Shown here: piece by piece, positions 1 through 7,385 of the stretch | Layout: each line of letters opens with the position of its first letter | Numbering within the stretch: position 1 is the stretch's first letter | Translations under genes and position numbers: made by a program | Source: Streptacidiphilus sp. P02-A3a | GTDB taxonomy: Bacteria > Actinomycetota > Actinomycetes > Streptomycetales > Streptomycetaceae | DNA: 64,000 bases | Assembly: GCF_014084105.1 (NCBI RefSeq) | Contig: NZ_CP048289.1 | Location: forward strand, 6,395,922-6,459,921 | Direction of reading: 5' to 3' | The notes under the pieces: generated by a model | Database searches by the model: none | What the model was told of the DNA's origin: nothing | The model's input: the letters and a program-made list of their open reading frames with translations, nothing else

Positions 1-1
1 C

Positions 2-1102
2 AGCAGCACCTACCGGACCGTGCCCGACGTGGCCTCCAACGCCGACCCGAACAGCGGCTACGCCATCTACACCGGCGGCTCCTGGGAGCAGATCGGCGGC
101 ACCAGCGCCGCCGCGCCGCTGTGGTCCGGCTTCACCGCGCTGTACAACGAGAAGGCCGCCGCCGCGAGCAAGGCCAACCTCGGCTTCGCGGACCCGGCCA
201 TCTACCAGGTCGGCGAGGGCAGCGGCTACGGCTCCGCGCTGCACGACGTGACCACCGGCGCGAACCAGGACTACTCGGCCGGTCCCGGCTACGACGAGGT
301 CACCGGCTGGGGCACCCCGGTCGCCGACGGCCTGATGACCGCGCTCCTGGGCTCCGGCGGAACCACCGGCGGCAACACCGTCACCGTGACCAACCCGGGC
401 AGCGAGTCCGGCACCGTCGGCACCGCCGCCTCGGTGCAGATCGCCGCCGGCGACTCGGCCTCCGGCCAGACCCTGACCTACAGCGCCACCGGCCTCCCGG
501 CCGGACTGTCGATCAACGCCTCCACCGGCCTGATCTCCGGCACCCCGACCGCCGCCGCCACCTCCTCGGTCACCGTGACCGCCAAGGACACCACCGGCGC
601 CACCGGCAGCACCACCTTCAGCTGGACCGTCACCGGTACCAGCAGTTGCACCGCCGCCCAGCTGATCGGCAACCCCGGCTTCGAGACCGGCACCGCCGCC
701 CCGTGGACCGCGAGCTCCGGCGTCATCAACAACGACACCACCGACGAGCCCGCCCACTCCGGCAGCTGGGACGCCTGGCTCGACGGCTACGGCACCACCC
801 ACACGGACACCCTGTCCCAGCCCGTGACCGTGCCGACCGGCTGCGACGCGACCTTCAGCTTCTGGCTGCACGTCGACACGGCCAAGACCGGCAAGACGGC
901 CCAGGACAAGCTCACCGTCACGGCGAACTCGACCACCCTGGCCACCTACTCCAACCTGAACGCCGCCAACGGCTACGCCCAGGAGACCTTCAACCTGTCC
1001 TCGTTCGCGGGCCAGAAGGTCACCCTCAAGTTCAGCGGTGTCGAGACCAGCGGCGCGCAGACCAGCTTCGTCATCGACGACACGGCCCTGAACGCCTCCT
1101 GA
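2..1102 (+). CDS. Sedolisin (S53) serine protease, 3' part only
   Basis: The gene enters from the left edge; only its C-terminal 366 residues are here, open from base 2. The stretch PDVASNADP followed by GGTSAAAPLWSGF is the S53 sedolisin signature, with the nucleophile serine in GTS. In this family the enzyme is a secreted, acid-active endopeptidase. After the catalytic domain (to about residue 117 of the visible part) comes a putative-Ig (He_PIG-like) module with the typical GLPAGLSINASTGLISGTP pattern, then a jelly-roll-like carbohydrate-binding module beginning at LIGNPGFETG. Modular tails of this kind are common in actinomycete extracellular proteases. The propeptide and the catalytic Glu/Asp lie outside the window. 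Family call is firm; substrate unknown. Confidence 0.9.
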   Translation, partial: SSTYRTVPDVASNADPNSGYAIYTGGSWEQIGGTSAAAPLWSGFTALYNEKAAAASKANLGFADPAIYQVGEGSGYGSALHDVTTGANQDYSAGPGYDEVTGWGTPVADGLMTALLGSGGTTGGNTVTVTNPGSESGTVGTAASVQIAAGDSASGQTLTYSATGLPAGLSINASTGLISGTPTAAATSSVTVTAKDTTGATGSTTFSWTVTGTSSCTAAQLIGNPGFETGTAAPWTASSGVINNDTTDEPAHSGSWDAWLDGYGTTHTDTLSQPVTVPTGCDATFSFWLHVDTAKTGKTAQDKLTVTANSTTLATYSNLNAANGYAQETFNLSSFAGQKVTLKFSGVETSGAQTSFVIDDTALNAS

Positions 1103-1119
1103 CCCCTGGCGGCACCCCC

Positions 1120-1156
1120 GCAGGGCCCGGCGCGGCCATCCCCGCCCGGGCCCTGC
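1120..1156. terminator. Bidirectional hairpin terminator
   Basis: Perfect 11-bp inverted repeat GCAGGGCCCGG / CCGGGCCCTGC with a 15-base loop, between the convergent sedolisin and signal peptidase genes. No T-run, as is usual in high-GC actinomycetes. Confidence 0.7.
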
Positions 1157-1166
1157 CCCGGCTGGG

Positions 1167-2000
1167 TCAGCGGCGGTCGCGGCGGCGCCTGAGGTACCAG
1201 AGCGAGACCGGCAGCACCAGTGCGGCGCCGTCCGCCACGGCGGGCAGCGCGGCCGAGGAGAGCCCGCTCTGGTGGAAGGTCGACGGCACCGACAGCGCCG
1301 ACCAGTGGCTGATCGGCCAGGCCACCACGAACGCCCGGCCGACCACGTCCTTCAGCGGCACGAAACCGCCGCCGTTGTTGTGCGCGCGTTGGTCGCGGGA
1401 GTCGGCGGAGTCGTCGCGGTGGTCGCCCATCACCCACAGATCGCCCTTGGGCACGGTCACGGTACCGGCCGGGTACAGGTCGCAGGGGGTGTTCCCAGGG
1501 TAGATGTAGGGCTCGCTCAGGGTGGCGCCGTCGACCGAGACCGGGGCTCCGGCCTTGCAGAGGACGGTGTCGCCGCCGACCGCGATCACCCGCTTGATCA
1601 GGTCCTGGTCGTTGGCGGAGGGCATCAGCCCGATCGTGCTCAGCACCGACTGGAAGTCCCGGGTCACCGGGTTGGTGGACGGGGCGGGCAGGTCCTCGCC
1701 GGACAGCCAGCCGCCCGGGTCCTTGAACACGATCACCTGGCCGCGCTGCGGGGTGGCCCCGAACCACGGGCTCAGCTTGTCCACCAGCACCCGGTCACCC
1801 GGCTGCAACGTGTTCTGCATGGACTGCGAGGGAATGGAGAAGGCCTGGACGAAGAAGGTCTTGATGATCACCGCCATCACGATCGCCGCCACCACCAGCA
1901 GCGGCACCTCCTTCCAGAACGGACGCTGCTTGCCAGGCACGGGCGTGGGCACGGGCACGGGTGCGGGCACGGGCGCGGGCTCGGGCGCGGGCTCGGTCAT
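1167..2000 (-). CDS. lepB: Type I signal peptidase
   Basis: A 277-residue membrane serine protease that removes signal peptides from secreted proteins. A proline-rich cytoplasmic N-terminus (residues 4-22, built of PAPVP units encoded by hexamer-like DNA) precedes a membrane helix (about 32-50). IPSQSM gives the catalytic Ser60, DLIKRVIAVGGD the general base Lys136, and VMGDHRDDSADSRD is the conserved box E. A second hydrophobic segment and an RRRRDRR tail end the protein, as in several Streptomyces paralogues. The ATG overlaps the stop of the preceding membrane-protein gene by 4 bp, so it is translationally coupled as the last gene of a sigma-factor operon. Streptomycetes carry several paralogues; this one is not in their usual signal-peptidase cluster. 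Confidence 0.92.
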   Translation of the reverse strand: MTEPAPEPAPVPAPVPVPTPVPGKQRPFWKEVPLLVVAAIVMAVIIKTFFVQAFSIPSQSMQNTLQPGDRVLVDKLSPWFGATPQRGQVIVFKDPGGWLSGEDLPAPSTNPVTRDFQSVLSTIGLMPSANDQDLIKRVIAVGGDTVLCKAGAPVSVDGATLSEPYIYPGNTPCDLYPAGTVTVPKGDLWVMGDHRDDSADSRDQRAHNNGGGFVPLKDVVGRAFVVAWPISHWSALSVPSTFHQSGLSSAALPAVADGAALVLPVSLWYLRRRRDRR

Positions 2001-3049
2001 CGGCCGACCGCCGGGAACACGTCGGTCGTCCAGTCGGCCTGGTCGGTGCCGAGCGCGGAGACGTACCTCAGGTACGCGGTCGCGCTGCCCAGCGGGCTGG
2101 CCGGGGAGTCCGCCGGGACACCGGCGAAGTCGGCGCCCTGGTCCCCGTTCTGATTGAGCGTCAGTGAGATGTGCAGACCGTCCAGGTTCTCGCTGGCGGT
2201 CACCGGGCCGTGCTGGGTCGGGCCGCCGCCGGGCAGCACCGAGATCTGCGCGATCACCCCCCGGCTCACCGCGACGTCCACCTGGGCGTCCGCCAACGCG
2301 CCCTGGCGCAGGCTCAGTTCGGCCGCGGCCGAGGCCGCGGAGGCGGCCAGCGGGCCGCTCAGCCGGATCGGCAGCGGCCGCTGCGCCGGGGTGAAGACCA
2401 GGCTCCTGGCGATCCTGACCGCGACCGGCTCCGCCAGGCCGCCGGTGCTGACCTGGATCCACTGGCCTGACGGCGACTGGAGCACGACGTCGACGCCCAG
2501 CTCCGGCGTGCCCGAGGCACTGGCGTGGGTGCTGGTCCGCGCGTACGCCCGGTGCCCGTTGACCGGGTCGATCCGGGTCATCGAGGCGGTGTCCGCGTTC
2601 AGCTCCACGCCCGGCTTCTGCTCCACGTAGAGGTTGACCATGTCGGCGAAGCGCGGACCGTGGGCCTCGTCGTTCTCCCCGTACGAGTGGTCCGACTCGA
2701 CGCCGTTGTGCTCGTAGGAGACCACCGTGTCCTGCGGCGGCAGCCAGCCGAAGGCGGCGCTCTGGGTCAGCGGGTCGCGGCCCGGGGCCGCGCCGGTGAC
2801 GGGGGCGGCGGGCGACTGCGCGGGCGCGGCCGGGAGGGTGGTGGTGGCTCCGGCCGTCGGCAGGAAGACCACCACCAGGGCGACCGCGGCCAGTCCGCTG
2901 ACCGCCCCGGCGACCCGGCGCCGCAACCGCCGGCGGACCAGTCGGCGGCCGTCGCCGAGCAGGCGCTCCAGGTCGACGGTGCTGGCCGGGATGGGGGCGT
3001 CGAAGACCGCGTCGAGGCCGCGGCTGAGGGCTTCACTGTCACTGATCAT
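1997..3049 (-). CDS. Single-pass membrane protein, putative partner of the upstream sigma factor
   Basis: 350 residues. The N-terminal 45 residues are charged and cytoplasmic-looking; one membrane helix lies near residues 46-66 (GAVSGLAAVALVVVFLPTAG), followed by a roughly 280-residue extracytoplasmic region without a domain I can name. The layout (short soluble N-terminus, one helix, external domain, gene just behind a SigE-family sigma factor with a 27-bp gap) is that of an anti-sigma or sigma-associated sensor, but I see no zinc-binding HxxxCxxC motif, so this role is inference. A strong AAGGAGAG ribosome site precedes the ATG. It overlaps lepB by 4 bp. Confidence 0.75.
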   Translation of the reverse strand: MISDSEALSRGLDAVFDAPIPASTVDLERLLGDGRRLVRRRLRRRVAGAVSGLAAVALVVVFLPTAGATTTLPAAPAQSPAAPVTGAAPGRDPLTQSAAFGWLPPQDTVVSYEHNGVESDHSYGENDEAHGPRFADMVNLYVEQKPGVELNADTASMTRIDPVNGHRAYARTSTHASASGTPELGVDVVLQSPSGQWIQVSTGGLAEPVAVRIARSLVFTPAQRPLPIRLSGPLAASAASAAAELSLRQGALADAQVDVAVSRGVIAQISVLPGGGPTQHGPVTASENLDGLHISLTLNQNGDQGADFAGVPADSPASPLGSATAYLRYVSALGTDQADWTTDVFPAVGR

Positions 3050-3076
3050 GATCGGTCTCTCCTTCGCTGCGGCGCT

Positions 3077-3601
3077 TCACCGCGACGCGGATTCGCTGGA
3101 CGCGGGTTGGATCTCGGCCAGGACCGCCCGCAGGGCGTCCAGGCCGCGGGCGCTCTGGCTCTTGACGGTCCCCTCCGAGCAGTCGAGCAGCGCGGCGGTC
3201 TCGGCGACCGAGAGGTCGCAGTAGTGGCGCAGCACCAGGGCCGCGCGCTGCTTCGGCGGTATCCGGGCGAGCGCGGAGAGCAGGTCGAGCGTGCCGTCCA
3301 CCTCGTCGGTCCGGGAACCGGTGACCGCGTCGACGTCGACGTGGTGGTGCGAGGTGCGCCGCCACCAGGAGCTCTTCTGCTCGTTGAGGAAGACGTTGAC
3401 CAGCACCCGGCGGGCGTACGCGTCCAGGTTGTCGGCGCGCCGGGCCTGGCCCCAGTTGACGTAGAGCCGGAGGAAGGCAGCCTGGGTCAGGTCGTCGGCG
3501 CGGTGCCAGTCGTGGCAGAGCAGATAGCCGATGCGGCGCAGCCAGCCCGTCCTGGCCTGCACGTACGCGGTGAACTCGGCGTCCCGCCGCAGCGTCGCCA
3601 T
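3077..3601 (-). CDS. SigE-family ECF RNA polymerase sigma factor
   Basis: 174 residues, standard for the actinobacterial SigE family. Region 2 begins DAEFTAYVQARTGWLRRIGY and contains HRADDLTQAAFLRLYVNW, the core-binding and -10 recognition helices. Region 4 is the C-terminal helix-turn-helix around LSVAETAALLDCSEGTVKSQ. It is the first gene of an operon with a membrane protein and a signal peptidase, so it may adjust secretion capacity or an envelope response (inference from context). ATG with AAGGGGG upstream. No promoter could be assigned. Confidence 0.92.
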   Translation of the reverse strand: MATLRRDAEFTAYVQARTGWLRRIGYLLCHDWHRADDLTQAAFLRLYVNWGQARRADNLDAYARRVLVNVFLNEQKSSWWRRTSHHHVDVDAVTGSRTDEVDGTLDLLSALARIPPKQRAALVLRHYCDLSVAETAALLDCSEGTVKSQSARGLDALRAVLAEIQPASSESASR

Positions 3602-3706
3602 GCAGGGGCCCCCTTACGGAAGTGGATTCGGACAACCGCAAGACAGCGTCGGCCGCGCAAAGGGTTGCACGGGTCGCCGGATTGGTTCGCGGCGGCCGGT
3701 CGCGGT

Positions 3707-3779
3707 CGCCGGAAGCAGGGCAGCCGGAAGCAGGGCAGCCGGAAGCAGGTCGCCGGAAGCAGGTCAGCCGGAGCGGGGC
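3707..3779. repeat. 15-bp tandem repeat, GGAAGCAGGKCAGCC
   Basis: Four close copies of GGAAGCAGGG/T separated by CAGCC or CGCC, plus a degenerate fifth (GGAGCGGGGC). The array lies between the sigma-factor operon and the phosphoribosyltransferase and runs into the last codons of the latter, so it also sets that protein's C-terminus. Likely a variable-number locus. Confidence 0.8.
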
Positions 3780-4438
3780 AGGTGCCCGCTGTCCGCCCGC
3801 GTCCGCGCCGCCGCCCGGTCCAGGCAGTCGACCACCTGCTCGTCGGTGGACTGGGTGAAGTCCTGGTAGAACTGCCCGATCCCGAAGAAGTCGGCCGGGG
3901 TGTCCGGGCAGACCAGTTCGTCGGCGACCCCGGCCAGCCGGGTCCGCCAGTCCACCGGCGCCACCGGCACCGCGAGCACCACCCGGGCCGCGCCCTGCGC
4001 CCGGGCGATCAGGCAGGCGGCGCGGGCGGTGGAGCCGGTGGCCACGCCGTCGTCGACCACCAGCGCCGTCCGGCCGGTGAGCCCGACCCGGGCGCGCCCG
4101 CCGCGGTAGCGGTCGGCCCGCCGCTCCAGCTCCACCCGCTCCCGCCGCTCCACCGAGGCCAGTTCGGCGGCGGAGGTCCCGGTCGCGGTCAGCACCGCCT
4201 CGTTGACCACCCGCACCCCGCCCTCGCCGATGGCGCCCATGCCCAGCTCCGGCTGGAACGGCACCCCGAGCTTGCGCACCACGATCACGTCCAGTGGCGC
4301 GCCCAGCGCGGCGGCGACCTCGGCCGCCACCGGTACCCCGCCGCGCGGCAGGCCAAGCACCACCACGTCCGGGCCCCGCAGCCGCTCCAGCCCGGCGGCC
4401 AGTCGGCGTCCGGCATCGGCCCGATCAACGAAGTCCAC
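3764..4438 (-). CDS. Phosphoribosyltransferase family protein
   Basis: 224 residues. The PRPP-binding signature is [12 protein letters not shown] (residues 127-138), preceded by the core [31 protein letters not shown]. This belongs to the predicted phosphoribosyltransferases often found with dienelactone-hydrolase or stress-related genes; the acceptor base is unknown. The GTG start has a strong GAGGAGGT ribosome site six bases upstream. Its 3' end lies inside a tandem repeat that encodes the final residues (SGHLPRSG). It stands alone, divergent from the permease/universal-stress pair. Confidence 0.85.
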   Translation of the reverse strand: MDFVDRADAGRRLAAGLERLRGPDVVVLGLPRGGVPVAAEVAAALGAPLDVIVVRKLGVPFQPELGMGAIGEGGVRVVNEAVLTATGTSAAELASVERRERVELERRADRYRGGRARVGLTGRTALVVDDGVATGSTARAACLIARAQGAARVVLAVPVAPVDWRTRLAGVADELVCPDTPADFFGIGQFYQDFTQSTDEQVVDCLDRAAARTRADSGHLPRSG

Positions 4439-4584
4439 GGCCGGACCTCCTCAGTCCTGGCCCCGTGGCAGGGCGGAAAACCGCAGGTCAGTGCCAGCCT
4501 ACGCCCGCCGTGGCCGGACGCGGCGGGGCCGGGCGGATACGGTGGGGTGTCCCTGCCTGTCCGTGGTCCGACCTGGAGCCCTCC

Positions 4585-5841
4585 CTGAACACCGCTGTCG
4601 CCGAACTGCTGTCCGTCGCCCTGCTGCTGGGAGTGCTGGCGTTCGCCGTGGCCCGTCCCCGGGGCTGGCCCGAGGCCGCGGCGGCGGTCCCGGCGGCGGC
4701 GCTGCTGGTGGCGGTCGGGGCCGTCTCCCCGGCCCAGGCGTGGGCGCAGACGCGGAGCCTGCTGCCGGTGGTGGGCTTCCTGGCGGCGGTGCTGGTGCTG
4801 TCGCAGCTGTGCGCGGACGAGGGCCTGTTCACGGCGGCCGGGGACGTGGTGGCCCGGATGTGCCGGGGCAGTTCGGTGCGGCTGCTGGCCGGGGTGTTCG
4901 TGGTCGCGTCGCTGACCACGGCGGTACTGAGCCTGGACGCGACGGTGGTGCTGCTGACGCCGGTGGTCTTCGCGACGGCGGCCCGGGCCGGGGCCAGGCC
5001 CCGCCCGCACGTGTACGCCACCGCGCACCTGGCGAACTCCGCCTCGCTGCTGCTGCCGGTCTCCAACCTGACCAACCTGCTGGCGTTCACCGCCAGCGGT
5101 CTGTCCTTCACCCGCTTCGCGGCGCTGATGGCCCCGGCCTGGCTGCTCGTCATCGGCATCGAGTACCTGGTGTTCCGCCGCTTCTTCCGGGCCGACCTGG
5201 CCGCCCCGCCGCGCCCGGCCCGGTCGTCCGCGCGGCCGGAGACGCCGGTGTTCACGCTGGTGGTGCTCGGCCTGACGCTGGCCGGGTTCGCGGTGACCTC
5301 CTTCGTCTCGGTCAACCCGGCCTGGGCCGCGCTGGCCGGGGCGCTGGTCCTGGGCGGGCGGGCGCTGGGCCGCCGGAAGGCCACCGTGCCCGGCCTGCTC
5401 GGGATGACCAGTCCGCTGTTCTGCCTGTTCGTGCTGGCGCTGGGGATCGTGGTCAAGGCGGTGGTCGACAACGGCCTGGACAGCGCCGCCGGTCGGCTGC
5501 TGCCGCACGGCGACAGCCTGCCCGCGATGCTGGCGGTCGCGGGCGTCGCGGCGCTGCTGGCGAACGTGATCAACAACCTGCCCGCGATCCTGGCGCTGCT
5601 GCCGATCGTCGCCGCCGGCGGTCCCGGCGCGGTGCTGGCGGCGCTGGTCGGGGTGAACCTGGGACCCAACCTCAGCTACGTCGGTTCGCTGGCCACCCTG
5701 CTCTGGCGGCGCATCCTGCGCGACCACGACACCGACTCCGACCTGGGCGACTTCACCCGCCTCGGCGCGCTCACGGTGCCCGCCACCCTGCTGGCGGCCA
5801 CTGTGGCAGTCTGGGCGATGCTGCGGGCGATCGGAGGCTGA
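4585..5841 (+). CDS. SLC13/ArsB-NhaD-type membrane transporter
   Basis: About 418 residues with ten or more hydrophobic segments; the pattern and the duplicated [17 protein letters not shown] and [13 protein letters not shown] motifs are those of the ion-transporter superfamily (ArsB arsenite, NhaD, SLC13 anion families). Substrate cannot be read from sequence; without arsR/arsC nearby, arsenite is not favoured. No ATG or GTG fits the conserved N-terminus: the best start is CTG at 4585 (reading LNTAVAELL), seven bases after GGAG; an internal GTG at 4630 would cut into the first helix. The stop is followed two bases later by a universal stress protein gene, so they form a bicistron. Confidence 0.82.
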   Translation: MNTAVAELLSVALLLGVLAFAVARPRGWPEAAAAVPAAALLVAVGAVSPAQAWAQTRSLLPVVGFLAAVLVLSQLCADEGLFTAAGDVVARMCRGSSVRLLAGVFVVASLTTAVLSLDATVVLLTPVVFATAARAGARPRPHVYATAHLANSASLLLPVSNLTNLLAFTASGLSFTRFAALMAPAWLLVIGIEYLVFRRFFRADLAAPPRPARSSARPETPVFTLVVLGLTLAGFAVTSFVSVNPAWAALAGALVLGGRALGRRKATVPGLLGMTSPLFCLFVLALGIVVKAVVDNGLDSAAGRLLPHGDSLPAMLAVAGVAALLANVINNLPAILALLPIVAAGGPGAVLAALVGVNLGPNLSYVGSLATLLWRRILRDHDTDSDLGDFTRLGALTVPATLLAATVAVWAMLRAIGG

Positions 5842-5843
5842 AC

Positions 5844-6353
5844 GTGACCGTACTGGTGTGGATCACCGAGGGGACCTGGCAGGCCGCCGTCGACGCCGCC
5901 CGCCGACACGCCCCCGCCGACACCGGGATCACCCTGCTCCACGTCACCGGCGACGACGTCGCGGCGACCGCCCACGGCGCCTTCGCCGGGCTGCTCGGCC
6001 GCGGCCGAGCCGGGCGCGACCCCGGCGACCAGGTACGGGCCCTCGCCGACGACGCCGCCACCGAGCTGCTCGCGGCCGCCACCGACCGGCTCGACCGGGA
6101 CCGGGTGGTCCGCAGCCACCGCCACGGCCGGGTCGAACGCGAGGTCGTCCACGCCGCCGAGGACGCCGAGCTGCTGGTCTGCGCGCGCGACGGCGACCGG
6201 CGGCGGCTGGGCCCGCACAGCCTGGGCCCGGCCACCCGGTTCGTGGTCGACCACGCGCCGTGCCCGGTGCTGCTGGTGTGGCCGGAACCGGCCCCTGGCA
6301 TCGAGTCGCTCCCGCCCGCGCCGCCCGGTCCGCCGCCCCCGGACCGGCCCTGA
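5844..6353 (+). CDS. Universal stress protein (UspA) domain protein
   Basis: 169 residues, one Usp domain. It starts VTVLVWITEGTWQAAVDAARRHA, has the central GRVEREVVHAAEDAELLVCARDG, and ends with the ATP-binding-loop region LGPHSLGPATRFVVDHAPCPVLLVW. A proline-rich tail (PPAPPGPPPPDRP) follows. GTG start, two bases behind the permease stop, with GGAGG inside the end of that gene as ribosome site. A cytoplasmic regulator or nucleotide sensor for the linked transporter is a reasonable inference. Confidence 0.85.
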   Translation: MTVLVWITEGTWQAAVDAARRHAPADTGITLLHVTGDDVAATAHGAFAGLLGRGRAGRDPGDQVRALADDAATELLAAATDRLDRDRVVRSHRHGRVEREVVHAAEDAELLVCARDGDRRRLGPHSLGPATRFVVDHAPCPVLLVWPEPAPGIESLPPAPPGPPPPDRP

Positions 6354-6370
6354 TCCGCCGGACGCCCGCG

Positions 6371-6398
6371 TTGACCTGCAAGGTTGACCTGATAGCCT
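6371..6398 (+). promoter_or_regulatory. Possible promoter/operator of the GntR gene
   Basis: TTGACC (6371-6376) and TAGCCT (6393-6398) are 16 bp apart. TTGACCT is also directly repeated (6371, 6384), which could be a binding site. Weak evidence. Confidence 0.35.
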
Positions 6399-6444
6399 CC
6401 ACTGTGCCCGACGCCAGCGCTACCTTCGAGCAGGACGTGCCCCC

Positions 6445-7200
6445 GTGACATCCACCGGTCCGGCCTCGGCGAAGGAGCACCCGGCGATCGCGGCCGACAT
6501 CGAGCGGCGGATCGTCGACGGGGTGTATCCGGTCGGCCGCAGGCTGCCCAGCGAGCAGGCGCTCGCGCAGGAGTACGCCACCACCCGGGCCCGGGTCAGG
6601 ACCGCGCTGGCGTCGCTGGCCCGGCGCGGCCTGCTGGTGTCGCGGCCCAACTCCGGCTGGCTGGTCCAGGCCGGGCGCCAGGCGCAGACGGTGGGCGAGA
6701 TGCGCTCGTTCTCGCGGTGGGCCGCGGCGCAGGGGCGCGGGTTCAGCGGGCTGATCGTGCGCCGCGAGCACGGCGGCGCCACCGCGCGCGAGGCCCGGCT
6801 GCTCGGCATCGGGCTGGGCGAGCAGGTACCGCGCTTCGTCCGGGTGCGCACCCTGGACGGGCGGGCCGTCATGGTCGAACGGTCGACCTGGGCCCCGTGG
6901 GTGCTCCCGGTGATCGACGCGCTGCCGGACGACGTGCCCTCGGTCTTCGGCGCGCTGCACTCCGCCGGTGTCCACGCCGTCCTCGGCGACCACCGGATCG
7001 AGGCGGTGGCCGCCTCCAGCGACGACGCCCGGCTGCTCGGGCTGCGCAGGTCCAGCCCGCTGCTCCAGGTCAGCCGCACCACCGCGACCCACGGCGGACG
7101 GATGGTCGAGGTCGCGGTCGACCGCTACCTGTCGGACGTGGTGGCCTTCGACGTCCGGGCCCGGGACGTCGCCCGGACGCTGCTGTCGCCGGGCGACTGA
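6445..7200 (+). CDS. GntR-family regulator with UTRA domain (HutC subfamily)
   Basis: 251 residues. The N-terminal winged helix-turn-helix runs from HPAIAADIERRIVDG through LPSEQALAQEYATTRARVRTALASLARRGLLVSR (about residues 13-72); the rest matches a UTRA ligand-binding domain, ending with the typical VEVAVDRYLSDVVAFDV strand. Such proteins are cytoplasmic repressors relieved by a small metabolite, often a sugar phosphate or amino-acid derivative. No catabolic operon adjoins it, so the target is unclear; the phospholipase gene 185 bp downstream on the same strand is one candidate. GTG start. Confidence 0.9.
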   Translation: MTSTGPASAKEHPAIAADIERRIVDGVYPVGRRLPSEQALAQEYATTRARVRTALASLARRGLLVSRPNSGWLVQAGRQAQTVGEMRSFSRWAAAQGRGFSGLIVRREHGGATAREARLLGIGLGEQVPRFVRVRTLDGRAVMVERSTWAPWVLPVIDALPDDVPSVFGALHSAGVHAVLGDHRIEAVAASSDDARLLGLRRSSPLLQVSRTTATHGGRMVEVAVDRYLSDVVAFDVRARDVARTLLSPGD

Positions 7201-7307
7201 ACCGAGCCGCCGCCGGGGCCCGCGGCCCGCCCGGATCCGGCCCACTGCGCGCAGTCGGCGATCGAATCGCCACTCCCGGACCCGGAATCGTCGGGGTGTC
7301 GGGCCGC

Positions 7308-7329
7308 GTTCACGGTTGATTCACCCGCA
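7308..7329 (+). promoter_or_regulatory. Possible PHO box (two 11-bp direct repeats)
   Basis: GTTCACGGTTG and ATTCACCCGCA lie in tandem at an 11-bp period 57 bp before the phospholipase ATG; two further half-sites CTTCAC (7355) and GTTCAC (7362) follow. Streptomyces PhoP binds 11-nt direct repeats resembling GTTCACC, and a secreted phospholipase is a plausible target. Inference only. Confidence 0.4.
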
Positions 7330-7385
7330 GCGCTTTTGATCCGAACTGTAGTGCCTTCACAGTTCACACACATCAGGAGCGTCCG

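Noticed and set aside
4585..6353. Arsenite resistance operon
   Set aside because: The permease is only distantly ArsB-like and no arsR, arsC or arsA gene is nearby.
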